A stretch of 37,643 bases of DNA, taken from contig JAOABY010000018.1 of NCBI GenBank assembly GCA_026418115.1, positions 1 through 37,643 of the forward strand, read 5' to 3'. Under the pieces are notes generated by a model that was not told the origin of the DNA, searched no databases, and saw only the letters and a list, made by a program, of their open reading frames with translations. The DNA comes from Spirochaetaceae bacterium. GTDB taxonomy: Bacteria > Spirochaetota > Spirochaetia > Treponematales > Rectinemataceae. Made by a program: the position numbers and the translations under genes. Numbering within the stretch: the first letter of the stretch is position 1; each line of letters starts with the position of its first letter. Positions 1 to 9,200 of this stretch are shown piece after piece.

Positions 1-775
1 GCTTGGCATTGCTGGTATGGATCTTGGTCTCGACCTGGCTCACCACTACACCGTACTTTTCCTCATCGTAGAGGCCAAGACCTTTCTGGGCACGGGCTTC
101 CGAGCGTGCCATGGGTCCGAAATCCTTGTGGGTGATGGTGATGAAGAGCACCATGAACACCGCGAAAATTGCATAGAGATTGAAGGGAATGGAGCGAAGG
201 AAGAACACCAGCTCGCCTACCCCGAGTCCCTGCCACTCAGGCATGCCTTTGTAGGTGCTGATCACAAAGGCAACCCATCCCGAAATCGGCGCGAGGATGC
301 ACACCGGTGCGGCAGTTGAATCGAGGATGTACGAGAGTTTGGCACGCGATATTTTCTTCGCATCGCACAGAGGCCGCATGCACGTTCCGATCGTGAGCGA
401 ATTGAAATAGTCATCAAAGAAAATCACGATACCGAACAGCCAGGTAAAGATGAGCGCACCCGTGCGCGACTTGATTTTCTTACCTGCCCAGTCTCCCAGC
501 GAATAGGCGGCACCGGACTTTGAGAGCATGCCTACCATCAGCCCCAGCAGAATGGTGAACAGCAGGACGCGGATGTTCCATCCATCGGCGAGTGTGTCCG
601 CAATCAAGTCTGCAAGGTTGATGAGCGCATTCCAGGGGTTGCCTCCCGCGGCAATCAGAGTGCCGGACAGCGCCCCGAGGAAGAGCGAAATGATAACATC
701 CTTGGGGGCGATGGCGAGCACGATGGTCAGTAGCGGCGGAATGATCGACAGGATGCCAAAATGCAGCTGTTCCAT
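1..775 (-). CDS. NhaC-superfamily Na+/H+ antiporter, C-terminus cut by window edge
   Basis: This is an inner-membrane ion exchanger of the NhaC superfamily, which swaps cytoplasmic Na+ (or an organic substrate) for protons. The reading frame opens with ATG at 775 after a strong AAGGAGG ribosome-binding site and is still open at base 1, so about 258 residues are visible. Several hydrophobic membrane segments alternate with short loops. The stretch FFDDYFNSLTIGT, followed by MRPLCDAKKISRAKLSYILD and STAAPVCILAPISGW, is typical of the central core of these antiporters. The real gene is on the minus strand; the open frames on the other strand are shadows. The transported ion or solute cannot be told from the sequence, because NhaC relatives include malate/lactate exchangers of the MleN type. 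It is transcribed in the same direction as the RCC1 lipoprotein gene that ends 132 bases upstream of its start. Confidence 0.85.
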   Translation of the reverse strand, partial: MEQLHFGILSIIPPLLTIVLAIAPKDVIISLFLGALSGTLIAAGGNPWNALINLADLIADTLADGWNIRVLLFTILLGLMVGMLSKSGAAYSLGDWAGKKIKSRTGALIFTWLFGIVIFFDDYFNSLTIGTCMRPLCDAKKISRAKLSYILDSTAAPVCILAPISGWVAFVISTYKGMPEWQGLGVGELVFFLRSIPFNLYAIFAVFMVLFITITHKDFGPMARSEARAQKGLGLYDEEKYGVVVSQVETKIHTSNAK

Positions 776-906
776 CTGAAAATACCTCCTTGAGCTGGAA
801 TAGCCCTGACAGTGCAATTCTACAACCGATCCAGTGAGGGCGCAACGCACAATCCGCATCGCATAGCAAGGAAAGAACATGAGCCTGCTACAGGCCGGCA
901 TCCAAT

Positions 907-2034
907 TCAGGGCAATATTTTAACGGGAACCAGAGAATCAGCCGTAGTGCCATTCCCGAACTGGCCGACACCATTGTAACCCGTAGCCCAGAGCGATTCG
1001 TCGGTTTTGAGGATAATGGTGTAGAGTCCGCCTGTTGCAGCTTGTGCCACCCCTCCCATGATGAAGACGGGTGTACTGCGATCCGTGGTAGTGCCGTCTC
1101 CAAGCTGGCCATTGTAATTGTAGCCGGCTCCCCACAGGGTATCATCAGTTTTCAGGATCAGCGTGTGATCATGCGTGGCGAACACTGCCTTGACCCCTGA
1201 GGCCATAATCTGTTTGGGAACATTGACTGCAGTGGTGGTGCCATCGCCATATTGGCCGAACATGTTCGATCCAGTCGCCAGGAGCTTGCCATCGGTCTTC
1301 AAAATCATGCTGTGGGCTGCTCCCGCTGCCATGGCTTTGACGTTGCTCATGATATAGACAGGCGTAGATCTGTTCGTGTATGTCCCGTCACCGAGCTCGC
1401 CAACTGAATTCAAGCCTGTACCCCAGAGCGTGCCATCATTCTTCAGGATCAGACTATGGTAATCACCTGTAGCAACAGCCTGAACCCCGCTCATCATATA
1501 TACAGGTGTGTGCCGCTCGGTGGTACTGCCATCTCCAAGCTGGCCCCAGGTGTTTGAACCCGTAGCCCAGAGCGTACCATCTGTTTTCACAATCAGGGTA
1601 TGCAGACCGCCAGCAGCAACTGCCGCCACATCACTCATGATCTGCACCGGTATGCTCTTGTCCACCGTAGTGCCATCGCCAAGCTGCCCTTTGTGATTTC
1701 TGCCTGTCGCCCAGAGCGTCCCGTCCTTCTTGAGGATCATGGTGTGTGATCCTCCTGCCGCAACAGCCTTGACGTTGTTCATGACCTTTACAAAGGACTG
1801 GCGATTGGTAGATGAACCATCCCCCAACTCGCCAGCTACGTTACCGCCCGTTCCCCAGAGCATACCATTACTTTCGAGCACCATGGTGTGGACATAGCCT
1901 GCCACCACCGCTACAGGATGGCGTATGGTCTTGTAACCAAAGAGAATCTCGCATGAAGAGACCAGACTCATCGCAAGCAGTGCCAGTATCAGGAACCATG
2001 CCTTGCCTGCCGGATGCATGGTGCGCTTTTTCAT
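907..2034 (-). CDS. RCC1-repeat lipoprotein A
   Basis: This is a predicted surface or periplasmic lipoprotein carrying a beta-propeller. I place the start at ATG 2034, because AGGAG lies just upstream, rather than at the in-frame TTG at 2052. The N-terminus is basic, then hydrophobic (FLILALLAMSLVSSC), and ends in a lipobox cysteine. The rest consists of seven RCC1-type repeats of about 48 residues, each with the pattern HTMILKxDGTLWATG-N-GQLGDGT and ending near VKAVAAG. Seven repeats fit a complete seven-bladed propeller. RCC1 folds are used for protein-protein contact, and no catalytic residues are evident. Two paralogues lie at 13490-14602 and 14854-15621. Function is unknown; adhesion or envelope interaction is a guess. 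Confidence 0.85.
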   Translation of the reverse strand: MKKRTMHPAGKAWFLILALLAMSLVSSCEILFGYKTIRHPVAVVAGYVHTMVLESNGMLWGTGGNVAGELGDGSSTNRQSFVKVMNNVKAVAAGGSHTMILKKDGTLWATGRNHKGQLGDGTTVDKSIPVQIMSDVAAVAAGGLHTLIVKTDGTLWATGSNTWGQLGDGSTTERHTPVYMMSGVQAVATGDYHSLILKNDGTLWGTGLNSVGELGDGTYTNRSTPVYIMSNVKAMAAGAAHSMILKTDGKLLATGSNMFGQYGDGTTTAVNVPKQIMASGVKAVFATHDHTLILKTDDTLWGAGYNYNGQLGDGTTTDRSTPVFIMGGVAQAATGGLYTIILKTDESLWATGYNGVGQFGNGTTADSLVPVKILP

Positions 2035-2358
2035 TCTTCTTTCTCCTCTCAAGTTGCCACGCTGACAGACACGCCCCAGATGCAGTTGCAGTCTGCCTGC
2101 GCCGGGACGTACCGTCGACTCACCTCAAGCTCCGCCCCTCAGCGAGGCGTGCTCCTCGCCCTCACCGGCTGTCTGATTCCGAATGCCGAAAGATATGAAA
2201 TAAGCAGTTGCACAACCTATTTCAGTATAGTGCAAGCCTTTGTGCGCTGCAGGTCATTGGGAGCGCTGCGCTCCCTGCAGCATGCAATTGGCTTGCAGAC
2301 GCATAGGGCACGTGACATACTGGATTGGCTCATCAGCAAAAGGGCAAAGCGAGGAACC
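2035..2358. other. Divergent intergenic region with two small hairpins
   Basis: This 324-base region separates the lipoprotein gene (leftward) from the acetyltransferase gene (rightward). It holds an inverted repeat GCGAGG/CCTCGC at 2142-2159 and another, GGGAGC/GCTCCC, at 2259-2275, the latter bracketed by two CTGCAG sites. An open frame runs through the region in frame with the acetyltransferase but has no ribosome-binding site or family similarity, so I treat it as non-coding. I see no convincing promoter pair. Confidence 0.4.
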
Positions 2359-3006
2359 ATGGCGCTGCGTATCAGACAGGAAACTCCCAAGGACTACCGG
2401 GCAGTTGAGAATATAACGAGACAGGCTTTCTGGAATCTGAATGAGCCGGGATGCATTGAACATTACCTGGTGCATCGCCTGCGATCACATCCTGATTGCA
2501 TTCCCGAACTTGATCTGGTGCTTGAAAAGGACGGAGTGCTGGTGGGATCAATCATGTATACCCGGTCCAGGCTCGAAAACGGTCATGGAGCAGTGAAGAA
2601 CATCCTCACTTTCGGACCCGTCAGCATGCATCCTCAGCATCAGAGGCAGGGGCTTGGGAGCATGCTCATTCAGGAATCCCTTGCAAGGGCTCAGGCGCTT
2701 GGGTTTCCAATGGTCGTGATTTTCGGAAATCCATCGAACTATGCAGGCCTGGGTTTCAAAAGCTGCTCGCGTTATGGCATCTGTCTTGAGGGTGGCATAT
2801 TCCCCACTGCCATGCTGGTCAAGGAGCTCGCCCCAGGCGCACTCGAAGCGCTTGGGAACGAGACCTGGGTATACCACGAGAGCGATGCCTTCGCAATTGA
2901 TCCACAGGAGGCAGCAGACTTCGATGCGATGTTTGATCCCATGGAGAAAAAGGAGCTTCCCTGTCAGGAAGTTTTCTATATACTGAGCCATTCCACGATC
3001 CGGTAG
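2359..3006 (+). CDS. GNAT-family N-acetyltransferase
   Basis: This is a 215-residue acyltransferase of the GNAT fold, which moves an acetyl group from acetyl-CoA to an amine. ATG 2359 is chosen because GAGG lies four bases before it and the GNAT domain starts at once (MALRIRQETPKDYRAVENI). The frame is open further upstream but without family similarity. The acetyl-CoA-binding motif is QHQRQGLGSMLIQ, around residues 93-105, preceded by a strand reading LTFGPVSMHP. The later GNPSNYAGLGFKSCSRYGI is characteristic of the YhbS-like subgroup (COG3153). The stop lies 15 bases before the oxidoreductase gene, so the two are probably co-transcribed. The substrate is not known. Confidence 0.85.
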   Translation: MALRIRQETPKDYRAVENITRQAFWNLNEPGCIEHYLVHRLRSHPDCIPELDLVLEKDGVLVGSIMYTRSRLENGHGAVKNILTFGPVSMHPQHQRQGLGSMLIQESLARAQALGFPMVVIFGNPSNYAGLGFKSCSRYGICLEGGIFPTAMLVKELAPGALEALGNETWVYHESDAFAIDPQEAADFDAMFDPMEKKELPCQEVFYILSHSTIR

Positions 3007-3021
3007 CAGGAGGCAGGAATC

Positions 3022-4914
3022 ATGCAGACCGAACAGAAAGTGCCTTCCCAGAAAGTGCTGTTCATTGATGCCACCACCGGCTACTACCGCATGAAGCGCT
3101 ATCCGCTGGAAGATTACTTTGGGCCCATCGATCTCGGTGTGCATCTTGCCAGCCGCTACTGGACGCTGAATATTGGAACTGGCATGTTCGCAGGCTCAAT
3201 CCTTCCCGGCTCCAACAGGCTCATCATCAATGGCTTTTCACCATGCTGGCGTGGGTTCTACATATCCAGCATGGGAGGAGCCGGTCTGGTATTCGATAAT
3301 CTCGGCATCAACATGATTGCGCTCTCGGGACGGGCTGCCTGGCCATCGGTGCTCTACCTCAATCGCAATCATGGCGAAGAAATCGAACTTGAACTCGTTC
3401 CTGTGGATACTCACAGGATATGGGCAGAAGGTAGAGGCGGAGCCTATGCCATGATGGATCATGCGCTGGACACTCTTGGGTCGCGCTACCAGGGAGAATA
3501 CCGTGCACTGGCAGTCGGACCTGCAGCCGAGGCGACCGATTTTGGCGGCATTCTCTCTGCGCCAGTACAGCACGGCAAGGCGACCAACATCGACACCTGG
3601 GCAGGCCGGGGAGGTTTCGGTTCCAGGCTCCTGCAGGATCATGGCATCGCCGCTATCATTTTTGGCGGCACCGTCATCGACGAAGATTTCAGAGACCGTG
3701 CTGTTGCCGACCGCTGGTTCGAAGAAAAATACCGGCAGCGGCTCATGGTCAAGGATTTCGAGTCCACCACCAAGTATCGCTTTGACCCGAAGTTCGAAAC
3801 AGGCGGCACCTTCGGTGTGAATTTCGCCTCCATGGGTGACCGCCTGCTTGCATTCAATTACCGGACCATACACTGGTCAGAAGAGGACCGGCTCGAACTC
3901 CATCGGAAATTCGTCATTGAGCACTACCTGAAGCAGTTCAATGAGGAGACTATCCAGACAAAAAACCAGGCTACCTGCGGGGAGCCCTGTGCGGCCGTCT
4001 GCAAGAAGTACCGCAGCGAGTACAAGAAGGACTATGAGCCATACCAGACACTGGGGCCGCTGTGCGGCATTTTTGATCAGCGCGCCGCAGAACTTCTCAA
4101 TCATACAGGCGACTCGGCCGGGTTTGATGCGATTTCACTGGGCGGCGTGCTTGCGTGGCTGATGGATTGTCTGGATACAGGCAGTCTCTCGCCTGCGGAC
4201 CTTGGCGTGACACGTACGCCTCACTGGGATTGGCGCCATTTTGATATTGTGCACGATTCAATGCACAACGCAGAGCTTGGATGCGAGCTCATCGATTCCA
4301 TACTCAACAAACGCAGCCGGATCGATTTTTCCGAAGGTGTCCGCAAGTGGGCGCGGAGAATTCGCAGAGAAACGGGCACACGCATTCTTGATTCCTTTGT
4401 GCATACCGCCCATGGACGCAAAGGCTGGATGGTGCCCAATCAGTACTGGACTCCCGGCGTGCTGGCTCCGATGGCTATCATGGGCAAGTACTACATGCAC
4501 TATGGCTCCGAATTCCATCCACCCCGCGAACTTGGCAGAATCTGCGCCGAGAGACTCAAACAGGAGCTCATCATGGATAATGGCGGTTTCTGCCGCTTCC
4601 ACCGTGCATGGGCCGAGGAGATGGTACCGGAAGTCTTTCAGGCACTGTATGGCAAGGGCCAGGCATTCAGAAATTCAATCTCCACCACTGCAAGCCGCAT
4701 CAATTCCCGCAATGCGAGTATCTACTGGGAGAGCCAGGCTGCAATCGATTTCGTACGCACCTTCCTTGAGCGTGCGCTCGCGAAAGATCGTGGTGATAAC
4801 CCGGAGCTGCGTTTCTGGGTCGAATCATTCCGACAGGACCCGCATGAAGCGGCGCTCAGCTTCTGGTTTGAAATGCGCAAGGGTATCGATGAATCGCTGA
4901 GAGATTTCCTCTGA
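3022..4914 (+). CDS. Aldehyde:ferredoxin oxidoreductase family protein (tungsten/molybdenum pterin enzyme)
   Basis: Members of this family oxidise aldehydes to acids, passing electrons to ferredoxin, with a tungsto- or molybdo-bispterin and one [4Fe-4S] cluster. The 630-residue length fits the family. The N-terminal cofactor domain shows AVGPAAEATDFGG and NIDTWAGRGGFGSRLLQDHG (about residues 164-208), matching the AGRGG pterin-phosphate region. Cluster ligands appear at C319, C323 and C327 (CGEPCAAVC), with the fourth at C524 in DNGGFCRFHR. The last motif matches the D-x-x-G-x-C-[KR]-F signature. The first cysteine spacing is C-x3-C, whereas classical enzymes have C-x2-C. A good ribosome-binding site, AGGAGGCAGG, precedes ATG 3022. 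No pterin biosynthesis gene is adjacent. The substrate is unknown, and this looks like a divergent subfamily. Confidence 0.85.
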   Translation: MQTEQKVPSQKVLFIDATTGYYRMKRYPLEDYFGPIDLGVHLASRYWTLNIGTGMFAGSILPGSNRLIINGFSPCWRGFYISSMGGAGLVFDNLGINMIALSGRAAWPSVLYLNRNHGEEIELELVPVDTHRIWAEGRGGAYAMMDHALDTLGSRYQGEYRALAVGPAAEATDFGGILSAPVQHGKATNIDTWAGRGGFGSRLLQDHGIAAIIFGGTVIDEDFRDRAVADRWFEEKYRQRLMVKDFESTTKYRFDPKFETGGTFGVNFASMGDRLLAFNYRTIHWSEEDRLELHRKFVIEHYLKQFNEETIQTKNQATCGEPCAAVCKKYRSEYKKDYEPYQTLGPLCGIFDQRAAELLNHTGDSAGFDAISLGGVLAWLMDCLDTGSLSPADLGVTRTPHWDWRHFDIVHDSMHNAELGCELIDSILNKRSRIDFSEGVRKWARRIRRETGTRILDSFVHTAHGRKGWMVPNQYWTPGVLAPMAIMGKYYMHYGSEFHPPRELGRICAERLKQELIMDNGGFCRFHRAWAEEMVPEVFQALYGKGQAFRNSISTTASRINSRNASIYWESQAAIDFVRTFLERALAKDRGDNPELRFWVESFRQDPHEAALSFWFEMRKGIDESLRDFL

Positions 4915-4957
4915 TCTCCATGCGGTGGATTCACTGATCATGGGGCGCAGCCTCGCC

Positions 4958-4986
4958 TTGACCTGGAAGCGGGCCATATTTATTTT
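4958..4986 (+). promoter_or_regulatory. Putative sigma70 promoter of the MFS gene
   Basis: TTGACC at 4958-4963 is separated by exactly 17 bases from TATTTT at 4981-4986, and a palindrome follows immediately. The position, about 55 bases before the chosen start codon, suits the transporter gene. Confidence 0.5.
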
Positions 4987-4993
4987 CTCATTA

Positions 4994-5011
4994 TATTAAG
5001 TTTTCTTAATA
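4994..5011. promoter_or_regulatory. Operator-like palindrome upstream of MFS gene
   Basis: A perfect inverted repeat TATTAAG-TTTT-CTTAATA lies just after the putative -10 element. Its AT-rich character and position near the transcription start suggest a repressor site (MarR or TetR type) rather than a terminator, since no T-run follows. No regulator gene is adjacent. Confidence 0.45.
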
Positions 5012-5039
5012 AGCTTTCATGGTGAAGTGGAGTCATAGC

Positions 5040-6263
5040 ATGCGCACCAGAAAGGCCTCGCTGCCCCTGCTCTTTTCAGTCGTTTTCATGGACATGGTCG
5101 GCTTTGGTTTCATCATACCTCTGATCCCCGACTATATTGCCAGGTTTGGAGGGAATCCCGCACTTGCGGGCCTGCTGCAGGCAAGCTACGCCATAGGGCA
5201 GTTCTTCGCTGCCCCGATCGTCGGCCGCCTTTCCGACAGATTCGGCAGGAAACCCCTCTTTCTTTTCTCGATCGGAGGTACGTTTCTTTCACTCCTCCTG
5301 CTCGGCTTTGCTCCCTCGATGACTTTCCTGTTTCTCTCCAGAATTCTCGATGGGCTCACCGGTGGCAATATTACCGTAGCCCAGTCCTACATTGTTGATA
5401 TCACCGACAACAGGAACAGAGCCAAGGGGCTTGGATTGATCGGCATGGCTTTCGGCCTGGGCTTTATCATTGGGCCGCTCTTCGGAGGCCTCCTCTCCCA
5501 ATTCGGACTCGCTGTGCCGGCATTTGTTGCTGCAGGCATAGCTTTGACCAACCTGCTCCTGATCGGCTTTGTGCTTCCCGAAAGCCTTACAGTAGAAAGA
5601 AAAGAAGAGCTCGCCAGGAATCCCCGTCGGGCATTCTCAGGCCGGCTTCTGATCGAGACCCTGCGGCGCCGCGGTACCGGACCGGTACTGCACATGACCA
5701 TCATCTACTCTTTTGCCTTTGTGCTCTTTGAGAGCATGTTTGCGATCTTTGCCTCATCAGCGCTGGGACTGAGCAGCTCGACTCGCGGGCTGCTGCTGGC
5801 CTATGTGGGGCTGCTCGTAGCTTTTGTGCAGGGTGGTCTGGTTGGTGCTCTTGCAAAACGATTCGATGAGCGCAGACTCGCCGTGGCTGGTATTGCTCTG
5901 GCAGCGGCTGGCTTGCTGTTCTATGCACTCTCCCCTTCCCTTGCCGTACTGGTGCTCGCCTTGCTGCCGCTCAGCATAGGCTCCGGAATAGGAAGCACCA
6001 TGCTCAGAACCCTGCTGACCAAAAGCGTGCCCCATGAGGCTTCCGGCGGCACGCTGGGCCTTGCGAGTTCAGTGGAGAGCCTGACGAGAATCGCTGGCCC
6101 ACTCGCGGGTGGTGCTTTGTTGGGGCTTCTGGGACCACGCATGCCAAGTATTGCTGCCAGCATACTGGCTGCCTATACTGCTTGGTTTGGTTATCGATTC
6201 CTCATCAAGGAAGATTGCCTGGCCGAGGGTGGTACCGCATGCTCCGAGCCTGTGCAAGTGTGA
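5040..6263 (+). CDS. MFS multidrug/tetracycline-type efflux transporter
   Basis: This is a proton-coupled exporter of the major facilitator superfamily (DHA1 or TetA-like), with about twelve hydrophobic segments over 407 residues. I chose ATG 5040 because GGAG lies seven bases upstream; an in-frame ATG at 5019 has no such site. The first helix reads LLFSVVFMDMVGFGFIIPLI. The diagnostic motif A is GRLSDRFGRKP between helices 2 and 3, and the helix-5 antiporter region includes LGLIGMAFGLGFIIGPLFGG. The final segment ends in a short charged tail. The gene stands alone with its own promoter and palindromic operator, suggesting substrate-induced expression. The exported compound cannot be named. 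Confidence 0.88.
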   Translation: MRTRKASLPLLFSVVFMDMVGFGFIIPLIPDYIARFGGNPALAGLLQASYAIGQFFAAPIVGRLSDRFGRKPLFLFSIGGTFLSLLLLGFAPSMTFLFLSRILDGLTGGNITVAQSYIVDITDNRNRAKGLGLIGMAFGLGFIIGPLFGGLLSQFGLAVPAFVAAGIALTNLLLIGFVLPESLTVERKEELARNPRRAFSGRLLIETLRRRGTGPVLHMTIIYSFAFVLFESMFAIFASSALGLSSSTRGLLLAYVGLLVAFVQGGLVGALAKRFDERRLAVAGIALAAAGLLFYALSPSLAVLVLALLPLSIGSGIGSTMLRTLLTKSVPHEASGGTLGLASSVESLTRIAGPLAGGALLGLLGPRMPSIAASILAAYTAWFGYRFLIKEDCLAEGGTACSEPVQV

Positions 6264-6294
6264 GAAACCGAGTTGCCTTGCTCTGTAGTCCCCC

Positions 6295-9200
6295 TCATGC
6301 GGGATCAGACAGCACCGTGATGCCCGGGAGCGAGAGGCGTTCAAGATAGAGCAGAAAGGCTCGCGGCCCCGTCGAGATATGAAAGCCGGGAAGATCATCC
6401 ATCGCGAGATGCTTTTCCTGCTCAGAGCAGACAACAGCGAGCCCACCGTGTTCGACTGCCTCGCGCATCGCATGCTGCAGGAAGGAGATCGCAGTACCGG
6501 CATAGGCAGCTCCTGGATGCTGTTCAGATTTCTCCAGCTCGAGCCCCGCGCTACCCGCCCAGAGAATGGTCCGTGCTGAAGCAATAAAAGATGAGGCATG
6601 CAAGAGCCTTTCATCGTCAGGACTGGCAACAATCGGCAGAGTGACAAACAATTCCTGCCCGCCCAACAGCGCGCGCAGTTCCAGGTTTTCACTCTCACCA
6701 TGCAGCAGTATCATGGCATCCACTCTGGGGCGAAGCGCTGCCATGGCTCCATACTGGGCCTCCAGATCCTCACCACTGAACACAGCCACAAAAGGCCGCA
6801 CTGGCGCCAGCAGCAACTTTTCCAGCATTGCAAGCTCTCTCGCGATCATTGGCCCGGCCATGCTCAGGTTCACGAATCGAGGAAGGCTCACGATACTTGC
6901 ATGGCGCCTAAAACACACATTGAACGCATCATTCACGTACAGGCCATCACCGAGACTCGCAAGCGACTTTGCAAATGACTCATCATTATCAGTCTCGCCG
7001 CTTGCAAATCTCAGGTTCTCAACCATATGTATTCTGCCAGGTAGGATATCCCTGCGCGAGATGAGCAGCCCTGACGAACCTACGCTAGTCTCATGAAACT
7101 CCACCGGTGCGCCTATCATGCCTTCAAGCATCTGTGCAAAGGGCCTCAGACTGTAGCGTTCGTAGACTTCTTCACGGCTGAGGCTCATGCCATTCTGAGC
7201 TCCAGGGTCGCCGCGATGGGAAAGCAGCACCGGCGTTGCACCACGTTCGAGCAACTCACGCAGTACCGGCATCAGCAGCGCAACACGTCGTTCGGCAATG
7301 CTGTCCAGACCGTCGATGTTGAGGTCGACCCTGACCAGCACCCGCTGATTTCTGAGTGCAGGCACATGCTCGATGCCAAGTTTGCGAAGGCTGCGTTCCT
7401 GCTCGAGCGCCTGGAGTTTCCGCTGTACAAGATTTCTGATGCGGACAGCAGCCTCGACAGGATCGCGAATGTCATGCATTGCTTCTCGCACTGCAGCAAC
7501 CCGGATGAATGTCTCGGCAATCGGTGCGACACCGCGGTAGATGGCACCCGAATTGCCATCTATGGTAATCCGCTCGCCTTCTGCAAGTGCCATGCCACCC
7601 GCACCATGGAAGAGCACCCTCTTTCTTTCGTAGTCGATCTCGATGTCACTGCAGCCCACGATACATGGCTTATTGAGCGCCATGGCAGTGATGGCTGCAT
7701 GCGAAGTCCTGCCGGGATACACGGTGACAATGGCGCTCGAAAGATTGAGGAGCCTCACTTCCGCTGGTTTGGTATTCACAGCAAAAAGGATCACGGTCTC
7801 ACGCCTTCTGTCAGCCTGCTGGAGCCTTTCGGGCGTAAGTGCAAGCGTACCTGTAACCACTCCTCCATTGATGGGCACACCGACTGCCAGAGGGGGAACC
7901 CACTGTCTGAATCTGAACTCTGCACGTGGCAGGGCGATGTTGCCATTGGACGATTCTTCAATGTGCTCAAGGCGCTTTGCAAATTCATCCAGATTGATGA
8001 TATTCCGTTCAAGCAGGCTGAGCTCGCTCATGAGGCGGGCAAAGGTGCCAAGCCGTGCAGCACGAGCCTGCAGAAGATACAGCGTTCCATCTTCAACAGT
8101 GAATTCAATATCGAGTTCCTGGCGATAGAAGGCCCTGAGCGTTGCACTGCAGGCTTCGAGCTGCTTTACAAGAGAAGAGTCGAGTTCCTCGATGGGACGC
8201 AGGTCCGCACTACCAGAGACGACTTCCTCGCCCTGTGCGGCACGTTTGAATTCGCCAAAGAGACTGTCATCGCCAGTAATGGGATTACGGGTCAGAATCA
8301 CACCGCTGCAGCTTTGCTGGTTGAGATTGCCGAAGACAACTTTCTGCACAGTGACTGCCGTTTCTATCGATTCTGTGGAAGCAAGAGTCCGGCTGTAGTA
8401 GCGCGCCGCCTGTGATGACCGGGAATTGTAGACCAGCATGATGGCCTTGCGCAGCTGATCTTTGGCATCAATGAAGAACTCAGACCCCAGAAGAGGCAGC
8501 AGCGCCTTCTCGAGTGTCTGTTCTTCCGTCCCATACCCAGATGTAGCGGTTTCTCTGCCATCCCCTGCTCGGACCGGCAATTGCTCGGAGGGCAGCGCCA
8601 CACCTGCAGCAGCAGCGCAGTTGCGCAGAAATCTCAGGTAGAGAGTCTCCGCAAGCTCAGGGCCGTACCTGCGGCTGAGTGTCGCTCTCACTGCAGGGGT
8701 GAGACCAACGTTGATCACGGTTGCCATCATGCCTGGCAAGCTTGCCAATGAGCCAGAGCGCACGGATACCAGTAGAGGGTTCTGTGGATCTCCCAGCCTG
8801 CCACCGCACTGGCGCTCCAGTTCCTGCAGGGCGTGCATGACTGCCTCGCTGGCGCTCTCATCAAGCGCTGCTCCATGCTCTGTCAGATGAGTCTGGAACA
8901 CTGCATGGCTGATGATGAACGCAGGAGGCACAGGCAGCCCCAGTTGTGCCATGTCGATCAGGCTGTTCCCCTTGCCTCCCAGGTATTGTCTGAGCCAGGG
9001 TTCTACGGGCTGCCATGTCAGCGCAATGCCCCGGCGGGGCTCCAGACGAGTCAAGGCTGCTGACTTGCTCTCATCATCACGTGAACCTGCATCCGAGCAC
9101 CAGGAATACAGCTGCGATTCATCAAACTGGCGTCCCAGCATGCCTGCAACCGCCAGCCTCATTTTTTCCACAAACTCGCTCAGCACATGAATCAGCGTCC

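Noticed and set aside
17-319. 100-codon plus-strand frame at the left edge
   Set aside because: It is antisense to the NhaC-type antiporter, whose membrane motifs are clear on the minus strand.
2014-2358. Upstream extension of the acetyltransferase frame
   Set aside because: The extra 115 residues show no GNAT similarity, contain hairpins, and overlap the leader of the divergent lipoprotein gene; ATG 2359 has a ribosome-binding site.
7093-8415. 440-codon plus-strand open frame inside the fusion gene
   Set aside because: It lies antisense to the PPDK-like region, whose motifs are clear on the minus strand; its translation is low-complexity and matches nothing.
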